From: an uncultured Subdoligranulum sp. | Lineage (GTDB): Bacteria; Bacillota; Clostridia; Oscillospirales; Ruminococcaceae | DNA: 64,000 bases | Assembly (NCBI GenBank): GCA_900545545.1 | Contig: UQZO01000002.1 | Location: 1 to 64,000 of the forward strand | Direction: 5' to 3' | Shown: positions 1 to 6,204 of the stretch, one piece after another | Numbering within the stretch: position 1 is the stretch's first letter | How the letters are laid out: every line of letters begins with the position of its first letter | Position numbers and translations under genes: made by a program | The notes under the pieces: generated by a model | The model's input: the letters and a program-made list of their open reading frames with translations, nothing else | Told to the model about the DNA's origin: nothing | The model's database searches: none

Positions 1-24
1 TATCAACGCTCGTGCTATATTCGC

Positions 25-43
25 CCACAAGCATAGCTTGTGG
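25..43. terminator. Short hairpin, possible terminator
   Basis: Perfect 8-bp inverted repeat (CCACAAGC, loop ATA, GCTTGTGG). Read rightward it is followed by a T-rich stretch (ttcttat), so it may end a gene lying left of the window. It is short and could equally be part of the leftward leader described at 63-288. Confidence 0.35.
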
Positions 44-62
44 TTCTTATATGAAAAGAAAA

Positions 63-93
63 GCGGGGTGTCGAAGCAGCTTCGACACCCCGC
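63..93 (-). terminator. Strong intrinsic terminator of the leftward leader transcript
   Basis: Perfect 15-bp stem (63-77 with 79-93) and a one-base nominal loop. On the minus strand it is followed by TTTTCTTTTC. It lies 12 bases after the stop of the mini-ORF at 106-201, so it closes a short leftward transcript, either as a full terminator or as an attenuator for a gene beyond the left edge. Confidence 0.75.
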
Positions 94-105
94 TGTGTTT
101 CTTTC

Positions 106-201
106 TTACGCGTCCAAATTTGCGCATGAGAAAGCAGGCACAGGCTGCCGAAGCAAACTGCACATGCACATCATCATGCCAAAGCGGCTGCTGCGGTTCA
201 T
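106..201 (-). CDS. 31-residue Met/Cys-rich peptide, candidate leader peptide
   Basis: ATG at 201, stop at 106-108, 31 residues beginning MNRSSRFGMMMCMCSLLR. It contains three consecutive Met codons, then Cys-Met-Cys, and a further Cys near the C-terminus. A purine-rich AGGAAAGGGG lies about 10 bases before the ATG. It sits between a perfect sigma-A promoter (260-288) and an intrinsic terminator (63-93), the layout of a transcription-attenuation leader. An in-frame longer reading upstream to 312 runs through the promoter and is not used. No homology is recognised; the peptide being translated is inference. It could also be a chance ORF inside a small RNA. Confidence 0.4.
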   Translation of the reverse strand: MNRSSRFGMMMCMCSLLRQPVPAFSCANLDA

Positions 202-259
202 AGTCCGTGTACCCCTTTCCTCACAAACTTGGGTAAGCCCATCGGCTTCTCTGGGTATG

Positions 260-288
260 AGTATAGTCCCCCTGGGCGCATCTGTCAA
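260..288 (-). promoter_or_regulatory. Sigma-A promoter, leftward
   Basis: TTGACA at 288-283, 17-base spacer, TATACT at 265-260, all on the minus strand. This near-consensus promoter fires away from the Rrf2 regulator and into the mini-ORF and terminator at 201-63. The regulator next door is an obvious candidate to control it. Confidence 0.8.
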
Positions 289-356
289 CACTTTTTGCAT
301 AAAATGCCGCATTTTTCAGAATTTTATACAAACGAAGGCAAAAATCCGCAAAGGGG

Positions 357-385
357 TTGCCAATTTCCTACAAATATGGTATGGT
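357..385 (+). promoter_or_regulatory. Promoter of the Rrf2 regulator
   Basis: TTGCCA (357-362), 17-base spacer, TATGGT (380-385), 36 bases before the ATG. It diverges from the leftward promoter at 260-288, leaving about 68 bases between the two -35 boxes where a shared operator could lie. Confidence 0.55.
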
Positions 386-420
386 AATAGAAACCCACTA
401 CACAGAAAGAGGAACTCCGC

Positions 421-837
421 ATGAAATTTTCGACCCGCGATCGCTATGCCCTGCGCCTGATGGTGGAGCTGGCCAACCACGGCGACACTCTGGTACCGCT
501 GAAAGAAATCAGCGACACCCAGCAGATCAGTTTGAAATATCTGGAACAGATCATCACGCCGCTGGCAAAGGCCGGGCTGGTGGTCAGCGTGCGCGGTGCC
601 CAGGGCGGCTACCGCCTGGCCCGCCCCGAAACCGAAATCACCGCCGGGGAGATTCTGCGCGCGGTGGAGGGTGAGCTGACGGCCATTCCCTGCCTGGGTG
701 CCAATATGGATTGCCCCCGCCGGGGCCAATGCCAGACGCTGGACTTCTGGTGCGGCCTCAATGACCTGATCAACCGGTATGTGGATGGTGTGACGCTGGC
801 AACTCTGCGCGCGAAAAACGGTACTCTTGCGGAATAA
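421..837 (+). CDS. Rrf2 family transcriptional regulator, IscR-like
   Basis: A 138-residue winged-helix regulator. The N-terminal MKFSTRDRYALRLMVELA and the later VRGAQGGYRLARP are the helix-turn-helix and wing signatures of Rrf2 proteins. Three cysteines at residues 91, 98 and 104 match the spacing of the [2Fe-2S] ligands of IscR, so it probably senses iron-sulfur status or redox; CymR-type Rrf2 proteins lack this trio. ATG preceded by AGAGGA at a normal distance. It stands alone: no isc/suf genes follow, and a bidirectional terminator at 849-891 ends it. The divergent leftward transcript is a likely target. Rrf2 membership is sure; Fe-S binding is inferred from cysteines only. Confidence 0.9.
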   Translation: MKFSTRDRYALRLMVELANHGDTLVPLKEISDTQQISLKYLEQIITPLAKAGLVVSVRGAQGGYRLARPETEITAGEILRAVEGELTAIPCLGANMDCPRRGQCQTLDFWCGLNDLINRYVDGVTLATLRAKNGTLAE

Positions 838-848
838 CAGACAAAAAG

Positions 849-891
849 CACCGCCCCTGCGGTTCCCGGTTCGGGAATTGCGGGGGCGGTG
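849..891. terminator. Bidirectional terminator between Rrf2 and SGNH genes
   Basis: A 12-bp outer stem (849-860 with 880-891, one mismatch) and an inner stem TTCCCG/CGGGAA. T-rich on the right (gttctt), and on the minus strand followed by TTTTT, so it serves both converging genes. Confidence 0.75.
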
Positions 892-914
892 TTCTTAGTA
901 ATCGTCACGATATT

Positions 915-2183
915 TTACTGTGACTCGCCTGTTTCGCTATTGCCTTGTTCACTACCAGTATTACCAGAACCGGACTCGTCCGGTGCGGACGAAGATTGAG
1001 GCACTTCCGTAGGTTCAGGAGCCTGCGTAGGAGCTGCGGTAGGTGTCGGCTCCGGCGTAGGCTCCGGAGTGGGTTCCGGCGTAGGCACCGGCGTGGGCTC
1101 CGGTGTCGGCTGCGGCGTGGCGGGTACCGGCGTGGGCGCCTCGGTCGGGGCCGGAGTTGCAACAACCTCCTCCGAAACAGATTCCGACTGCGGTTCCTCG
1201 GTGGGCGCCGTCGAGCTGGCCGAGGAAGTCGTGGTGACATTGGATGCGGTGGAAACCGACACATCCTTGTCCCCAATGTGCTTGGCCACATTCTTCACCG
1301 TGGGACGGTCGTCCTCTGTGATGTAGCTGTGGGTACGGATATACTCAAACAGTTCCTCCATGGCGGCCTTGGTCAGGTGGATACCATCGCTGGATTCCAC
1401 ATAGCCGCTCTTGGCATAGCCGGTGGAGGGATTTTTGAGGACTTCTGCGCTGTTCAGGAACTTCCAGTCGTTCTCCTTGCACATTTCCACCAGCGCCTTG
1501 TTGTATGCGTCCACCTGGGTCTGGGTCAGGTTCTGGTTGGAATGTACCTGGCCCAGCGGCGGGATGGAGTTGACGATGATATCCACGCTGGGGTAGGCTT
1601 CCACAATGCTCTTGATGCCTTCCTCGTAATTTTCCACAAAATCTTCCGCCGCATAGTTCGGGCTCAGATCGTTGGTACCGAAGGTCAGGATCACGCGCCG
1701 GGGCTGCATCAGCGAAACCGCTTTGGCCATGGTAACGTAGTTGGAATAGCCCTGCAACTGCACACAGGCGTAGGTTGCCAGGGATTTGGCGCTCATGCCC
1801 ACCGAGCCGATGGCATTGTCGTAGGAGCAATAGTCAAACATACGGTACATACGCGCCGTATTGCTGTCCCCCAGGAAGAGCGTTTCATCCACATAGTCCT
1901 GCCCGGCATCTTCACTTTCTTCCAGAATCGTGGAAGAATACTGTGCCTGGTCAATGGTATTCTGGTCCTTGTCGTAGCCGCTTTCAGTAACCAGAGACTC
2001 GCTCTCCGATGCAGATTCGCTGTCGGCATCACCGCGGAAAAGGTCCATGCCCCCCACCAGGACAAAGGAAATCGCCACACTGACCAGCAGCATCAGACTG
2101 CACAAGCCCATGACAATGTACATTTTACTGCGGGTATCCAGCGGCTTCTTTTCGGCCGCCTTTTTCTTTGTTTTGCCTGCCAT
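915..2183 (-). CDS. Membrane-anchored SGNH/GDSL-type hydrolase with Pro-Thr-Glu tail
   Basis: 422 residues. A lysine-rich cytoplasmic start is followed by one membrane segment (about 21-45), an acidic Ser/Glu linker, then an SGNH hydrolase domain: GDSN at 105-108 (nucleophile Ser107), GTND at 169-172, and Asp266/His269 in DGIHL as the rest of the triad. The family removes acetyl or other acyl groups from glycans. Residues about 310-422 are low complexity, rich in TPEPTP units, like wall-spanning stalks, so the enzyme probably acts outside the membrane on wall or surface polysaccharide. ATG has GAAAGGA upstream. The repetitive coding DNA is at about 1020-1140. The substrate cannot be read from sequence. 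Confidence 0.85.
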   Translation of the reverse strand: MAGKTKKKAAEKKPLDTRSKMYIVMGLCSLMLLVSVAISFVLVGGMDLFRGDADSESASESESLVTESGYDKDQNTIDQAQYSSTILEESEDAGQDYVDETLFLGDSNTARMYRMFDYCSYDNAIGSVGMSAKSLATYACVQLQGYSNYVTMAKAVSLMQPRRVILTFGTNDLSPNYAAEDFVENYEEGIKSIVEAYPSVDIIVNSIPPLGQVHSNQNLTQTQVDAYNKALVEMCKENDWKFLNSAEVLKNPSTGYAKSGYVESSDGIHLTKAAMEELFEYIRTHSYITEDDRPTVKNVAKHIGDKDVSVSTASNVTTTSSASSTAPTEEPQSESVSEEVVATPAPTEAPTPVPATPQPTPEPTPVPTPEPTPEPTPEPTPTAAPTQAPEPTEVPQSSSAPDESGSGNTGSEQGNSETGESQ

Positions 2184-2320
2184 TGCGGTTCCTTTCGCGC
2201 AAAAAAGATGCTTTACCTTTTATTTCTATACATACGTTGTTTATTGTACACTATTTTTCGCGCAAACGCCAGCCTTTTCTCAATTTTTACATATTTTAGT
2301 TTCGGTGCGGCACGCAAAAA

Positions 2321-2345
2321 TGCCCTTCGCCACCGGCGAAGGGCA
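2321..2345 (-). terminator. Terminator of the ECF S-component gene
   Basis: Perfect 11-bp stem (TGCCCTTCGCC) with a 3-base loop, followed on the minus strand by TTTTTGCG. It lies 10 bases beyond the stop codon at 2355. Confidence 0.8.
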
Positions 2346-2354
2346 AAAACGGAT

Positions 2355-3005
2355 TCAAGCTTTTTTGGGCAGAAGATGGGCACGCTGCAAAGCCGGTTCC
2401 AACACCAGGTAGAGTGCCACCGCGCAGACCGTGGACAACAGCGAATTGACCAGCGTGACACCGCCCGTCACCTTGATAAGGACCGTGGCCACTTCCACCG
2501 GCTGGCCGAAGATAAAGCGATCCCGGAAATAGCCCACCAGCGGGTCGGTAAAGACATTGACGAACAGACCGCTGAATGCACTGACCGTCACCGCCGCGAT
2601 GTACTTCGCATGGCCATCCGCCTTGCGGCTGCCCAGGTGCAGCAGCTTGTGGGCCGTAGCACCGCAGACAAGGCCGATGATAAACTTGAGGATAAAGGTG
2701 GTAAAGGCATAACCCGGATCGCCGGCGATCACATCAGCCAGCGCCAGGCCGATCGCACCTGCCAGGCCGCCGGAAACGCCATCCAGCAGCATGGCCGTCA
2801 GCGCCGTAAAGGTATTGCCCAGGTGGAAGGAAGACCCGCCCGCAAAGGGAATACGGAAAAATTCATAGGCCACAAAGCTGAGCGCCGCCATGATACCCAC
2901 AATGCTGATTTTCTGTACCGTAAACTGCGTTCTGGTCAGCGCCGCAACAAGAAGCGCCAGTGCTACTGCCCCAAACAGCAGCAGCCACATCGTTGCTGTT
3001 TCCAT
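2355..3005 (-). CDS. ECF transporter S component, probable vitamin (B6?) uptake
   Basis: 216 residues, about six hydrophobic segments, with the motif FRIPFAGGSSFHLGNTF and an Ala/Gly-rich core, as in the ECF riboflavin/pyridoxine S-component superfamily. S components bind the vitamin and dock to a shared EcfAAT module, which is not in this window. The ATG at 3005 is chosen because AAGGAG ends 8 bases upstream; a GTG three codons earlier would overlap that ribosome site. The gene is divergent from a MocR-type PLP-binding regulator, the arrangement seen for pyridoxine transporters controlled by PdxR, so pyridoxine or pyridoxal is the favoured cargo. Family assignment is firm, cargo is inference. 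Confidence 0.75.
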   Translation of the reverse strand: METATMWLLLFGAVALALLVAALTRTQFTVQKISIVGIMAALSFVAYEFFRIPFAGGSSFHLGNTFTALTAMLLDGVSGGLAGAIGLALADVIAGDPGYAFTTFILKFIIGLVCGATAHKLLHLGSRKADGHAKYIAAVTVSAFSGLFVNVFTDPLVGYFRDRFIFGQPVEVATVLIKVTGGVTLVNSLLSTVCAVALYLVLEPALQRAHLLPKKA

Positions 3006-3050
3006 CAAAAACACTCCTTACTATCCTGTACTGCCCAGCAAAACAGGCAG

Positions 3051-3079
3051 TTGACAAATCATTTCCTGCAGGGTATGCT
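3051..3079 (+). promoter_or_regulatory. Promoter of the MocR-type regulator
   Basis: TTGACA (3051-3056), 17-base spacer, TATGCT (3074-3079). On the opposite strand TATAAT lies at 3088-3083 but with a poor -35, as expected for an activator-dependent promoter of the divergent transporter. TGCCCAG occurs at 3032-3038 and 3111-3117, and CTGCC/GGCAG form an inverted repeat at 3031-3050; these are candidate regulator sites. Confidence 0.65.
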
Positions 3080-3156
3080 CCTATTATAGCGTTTTCTGGT
3101 TCCGAATAAATGCCCAGTTTTTGATTTTTTTATGGTGCCAGTTGAAAGGATTGCCC

Positions 3157-4554
3157 ATGATCGAATTAAAATCCGACGAAAAGTCGCCGCTTTATGAGCA
3201 GCTGTACAGCGCCCTGGCCGATGAAATTCGCAGCGGCCAGCGGGCCCCCGGCACAGCCCTGCCCGGCCGCCGCACCATGGCTGCCCAGTTGGGGGTAAGC
3301 ATCAACACGGTGGATGCCGCCTACCAGATGCTGGCCGCCGAGGGCCTGGCCGAGGCGCGGCCGCGCAGCGGATTCTATGTGCAAAAAACCTACGGTATGC
3401 TGCACAGCCGGGCGGCACGGCGCAAGGAAGCCGAGGCCCCCGCTGCCCCCGTCCCCGACGAAACAGGCCCCCGATACGATCTTTCCACCGGCAGTGTGGA
3501 TACAGCCCTGTTCCCCGCACGCAGCTGGGGCCGCATCCAGCGGGAACTGCTCTACCAGCGGCCCGAGCTTTTACAGCGCGGCGAAATGCAGGGGGATGAA
3601 GCCCTGCGCATACAGATTGCAAAATATCTTTCCGCCTACCGCGGCGTGGACTGCACGCCGGAACAGATCGTCGTCGGCGCAGGCAGTGAGTATCTGCTGG
3701 GGTGTCTGGCCCATCTGTTCGCGGGGGGAACTGCCGCTGTGGAAAACCCGGGCTATTCCCGCACGCGGGCAGTCTTGCAGAACAGCGCCATCCCCTGCAC
3801 ACTGGTGGACATCGACGAGGACGGCCTTTCCGCCGAAGCGTTGGAAGCAAGCGGCGCCAACCTGTGCTACCTGACGCCCAGCCACCACTTCCCCACCGGT
3901 GTGACGATGCCCGCCCCCCGCCGCGCCCAGATTCTGGCCTGGGCAGCCGCCCGGCCGGGGCGCTATATTCTGGAGGATGACTACGACTCGGAGTTTCGTT
4001 TTGATACCCGCCCTCTGCCCAGTTTGCAGGGCATGGCCGGTCCCGACGGGCCGGTTGTCTACCTGACCACCTTTTCCAAAAGCCTTGCCCCCGGCATCCG
4101 CATCGCCTGCATGGTGCTCCCCCGCGGACTGCTGGCACGGTACCGGCAGGATTTTGCCGTCTACGCCAACACCGTGGGGCGTTTTGAACAGCAGACCCTA
4201 GCAGCCTTTATGGCAGGCGGCTATTTTACCCGGCATCTGGCACGGATGCGCCTGGTCTACAAGCGCCGCATGGAGGCTTTTGCCGCCGCCCTGCGCAGGG
4301 AATTGCCGGGGGTAACGCTGGGCAGCGTACACAGCGGTCTGCATTTTCTGCTGACGCTGCCCGGGGCTGGCGGCGAATCCGCCATGGTGGCAGCCGCCGC
4401 ACGGGAAGGGGTGCGGTTGCGGGGATTGAGCGAGTACTATCTGGCACGGCCGGAACATTGCCCGCCCGACACGGTAGTGGCCGGTTACTCGGCTCTGAAA
4501 GAGGATGACATTCCTGCTGTGGCGGCGGCACTGGCCCGCGCCTGGGTTCGATAA
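3157..4554 (+). CDS. MocR family regulator (GntR HTH fused to aminotransferase fold), PdxR-like
   Basis: 465 residues. The first 70 or so form a GntR winged helix (SPLYEQLYSALADEIRSGQ, then LGVSINTVDAAYQML). The rest is a fold-type I aminotransferase domain with DDYDSEFRF and the PLP lysine in TTFSKSLAPGIRIA. MocR proteins use PLP as a ligand, and the PdxR branch controls vitamin B6 synthesis or uptake. The divergent ECF S component supports that. Start: ATG at 3157 after GAAAGGA; an in-frame TTG at 3121 is rejected because it has no ribosome site and adds a non-family extension. A direct enzymatic role is unlikely. Confidence 0.85.
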   Translation: MIELKSDEKSPLYEQLYSALADEIRSGQRAPGTALPGRRTMAAQLGVSINTVDAAYQMLAAEGLAEARPRSGFYVQKTYGMLHSRAARRKEAEAPAAPVPDETGPRYDLSTGSVDTALFPARSWGRIQRELLYQRPELLQRGEMQGDEALRIQIAKYLSAYRGVDCTPEQIVVGAGSEYLLGCLAHLFAGGTAAVENPGYSRTRAVLQNSAIPCTLVDIDEDGLSAEALEASGANLCYLTPSHHFPTGVTMPAPRRAQILAWAAARPGRYILEDDYDSEFRFDTRPLPSLQGMAGPDGPVVYLTTFSKSLAPGIRIACMVLPRGLLARYRQDFAVYANTVGRFEQQTLAAFMAGGYFTRHLARMRLVYKRRMEAFAAALRRELPGVTLGSVHSGLHFLLTLPGAGGESAMVAAAAREGVRLRGLSEYYLARPEHCPPDTVVAGYSALKEDDIPAVAAALARAWVR

Positions 4555-4563
4555 AACGCAAAA

Positions 4564-4593
4564 AAGAGGGACGACTTGCGTCGTCCCTCTTTG
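4564..4593. terminator. Bidirectional terminator
   Basis: Perfect 13-bp stem AAAGAGGGACGAC with a TTGC loop. Oligo-A before and oligo-T after the stem on both strands. It lies between the converging MocR and SPFH genes. Confidence 0.85.
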
Positions 4594-4607
4594 GTTATCT
4601 GTGGTTT

Positions 4608-5507
4608 TTACTTGGCAGCGGCTCCGCCGGAGATTTCCTGAATGGCAGCCACCGTGGCGGCCAGATTCTGCATATCGCTGGGCACGATCAGCTTAGTTGC
4701 CTTGCCGTCGGCCACCTTCTCCATGGCTTCCATGCTGCGCAGGGCCAGGAAGTTGTGGTTGGGGTTGGCTTCGTTGATGAGGCGGATGGCATCGGCCTGG
4801 GCCTTCTGCACGGTGAGCAATGCCTGGGCTTCACCTTCGGCCTCACGGATGCGCTGCTGCTTTACAGCTTCGGCCCGCAGAATGGCGGATTCCTTCTCGC
4901 CTTCGGCGCGGGTAATGGCCGCCTGCTTTTCGCCTTCGGCCAGCAGGATGGAGGCGCGCTTTTCACGGTCCGCCTTCATCTGCTTCTCCATTGCCTGACG
5001 GATTTCCAGCGGCGGTTCGATGTTTTTCAGTTCCACACGGTTGACCTTGATACCCCAGCGGTCGGTGGACTCATCCAGGCTGGCCGTGATGCGGGTGTTG
5101 ATAGCATCCCGGCTGGTGAGGGTCTCATCCAGCGTCATGGAACCGATGATGTCGCGCAGGGTCGTGGCAGACAGGTTCTCGATGGCCTGGATTGGGCGGT
5201 TGACGCCGTAGGCATAGAGCTTGGCGTCAAACACCTGGAAGAATACGACGGTATCGATCATCATTGTGACGTTATCACGGGTGATGACGGGCTGGGGCGG
5301 GAAATCAGCAGCTTCCTCCTTGAGGGAAACCTTGCGGGCCACCCGCTCCACAAAAGGCGTGCGGATGTGCAGACCGGCACCCCAGGTATCCTTGTAAACA
5401 CCCAGCCACTCAGTGACATAGGCGTTGGACTGGGGCACGATGACGATGCACCGCACCAGGATGATCAGGATGACCACCAACAGGATGGCAAAAATCAGTA
5501 AACCCAT
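4608..5507 (-). CDS. SPFH/stomatin-like membrane protein
   Basis: 299 residues. One N-terminal membrane segment (about 2-20), then a band-7/SPFH domain (VPQSNAYVTEWLGVY onwards) and a long charged helical region with repeated AEGEKQAAITRAEGEKESAI units, typical of stomatin/QmcA proteins that oligomerise at membrane microdomains. ATG at 5507 has AAGGAGG 7 bases upstream; an upstream in-frame extension would overlap the preceding gene and is rejected. It follows an NfeD gene by 29 bases, the classic NfeD-SPFH pair thought to work together. Exact role unknown; membrane organisation or protease scaffolding is the usual proposal. Confidence 0.9.
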   Translation of the reverse strand: MGLLIFAILLVVILIILVRCIVIVPQSNAYVTEWLGVYKDTWGAGLHIRTPFVERVARKVSLKEEAADFPPQPVITRDNVTMMIDTVVFFQVFDAKLYAYGVNRPIQAIENLSATTLRDIIGSMTLDETLTSRDAINTRITASLDESTDRWGIKVNRVELKNIEPPLEIRQAMEKQMKADREKRASILLAEGEKQAAITRAEGEKESAILRAEAVKQQRIREAEGEAQALLTVQKAQADAIRLINEANPNHNFLALRSMEAMEKVADGKATKLIVPSDMQNLAATVAAIQEISGGAAAK

Positions 5508-5536
5508 AAAGAACCTCCTTTTTTCTTTTTCAACAA

Positions 5537-5986
5537 TCAGGCGGTGGCTGTATCTGCAGTCACCGGGCACACAATCAGAATGGCACCATCCACGTCGGTG
5601 ACACGGCAGGGGGTGCCCTCCGGCATGGACAATTCGGCGCGGGCCTGCCAGTCCAGACCATCCACACGCACGCGGCCCAGGTACCCGGGTTTGATATCCA
5701 CCAGCACAACGCCCTGTTTACCGATGGTGAGCGGAGAGCCGTTGGTGACCGGTGCCTTGCGCTCTTTACGGCGTTTGGCCAGCGTGGGAACCATAATGAT
5801 GAGTGTGATCGCCGAGACTACCGCAAACACCGCTGCTTCCACCGACAGGGATTGGGTGAAAAAGCTGGTGATCAGCGCAGCAGCCGCACCGACAGCAAAC
5901 CATATGGAAACCAGGGCGGTGGTGGATGCTTCCAGCACCACAAAAGCAATTACGGCAATCAGCCACAACAATGTATCAGGCGACAT
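5537..5986 (-). CDS. NfeD family protein
   Basis: 149 residues, short NfeD (no protease domain). Three or so hydrophobic segments fill residues about 5-65, then a basic loop (AKRRKERK) and a C-terminal OB-fold domain (residues about 80-140: IGKQGVVLVDIKPGYLGRV). Such proteins partner with SPFH proteins, and the SPFH gene follows in the same direction. Strong GGAAGGAGG before the ATG. The promoter at 6026-6054 contains a perfect 14-base palindrome, so the pair is probably regulated. Confidence 0.88.
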   Translation of the reverse strand: MSPDTLLWLIAVIAFVVLEASTTALVSIWFAVGAAAALITSFFTQSLSVEAAVFAVVSAITLIIMVPTLAKRRKERKAPVTNGSPLTIGKQGVVLVDIKPGYLGRVRVDGLDWQARAELSMPEGTPCRVTDVDGAILIVCPVTADTATA

Positions 5987-6025
5987 AAGACGGAACCTCC
6001 TTCCGTAGAAGCCTGCTTTGTCAAC

Positions 6026-6054
6026 ACTTTAACATGTTAAACATACGCTGTCAA
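6026..6054 (-). promoter_or_regulatory. Promoter of nfeD-SPFH with palindromic operator
   Basis: On the minus strand TTGACA (6054-6049), 17-base spacer, TAAAGT (6031-6026). The spacer and -10 overlap the perfect palindrome TTTAACATGTTAAA (6028-6041), a likely repressor site. A second TTGACA lies at 6024-6019 with no good -10. Confidence 0.6.
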
Positions 6055-6160
6055 GATTTTTAGATGTAAAATTCTGGAAAAACCGTGTATTTTCTGTGCA
6101 ATCTGCACACATTCTAGTGTATTCAGGCAAACCAGCCTTTAGCACCGTTCAAAAAAACAA

Positions 6161-6198
6161 AAACGCCTTTGCCGCAGGCATTTGCAGCAAAAGCGTTT
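6161..6198 (-). terminator. Terminator of the GH13 gene
   Basis: 12-bp stem AAACGCTTTTGC/GCAAAGGCGTTT with one G-T wobble, followed on the minus strand by TTTGTTTTTTTG. Confidence 0.75.
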
Positions 6199-6204
6199 GG
6201 TGGA

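Noticed and set aside
106..312. 68-codon version of the Met/Cys mini-ORF
   Set aside because: Its extra N-terminal part would be encoded by the promoter itself and lies upstream of the predicted transcription start.
1020..1140. Tandem GC-rich repeats that could be mistaken for a CRISPR or VNTR array
   Set aside because: The units are in frame with TPEPTP repeats of the SGNH protein and have no spacers.
945..3089. Long open frame on the plus strand (714 codons)
   Set aside because: It covers the SGNH and ECF S-component genes in antisense, is rich in Arg/Gly/His runs, has no ribosome site and no family; a GC-rich shadow.
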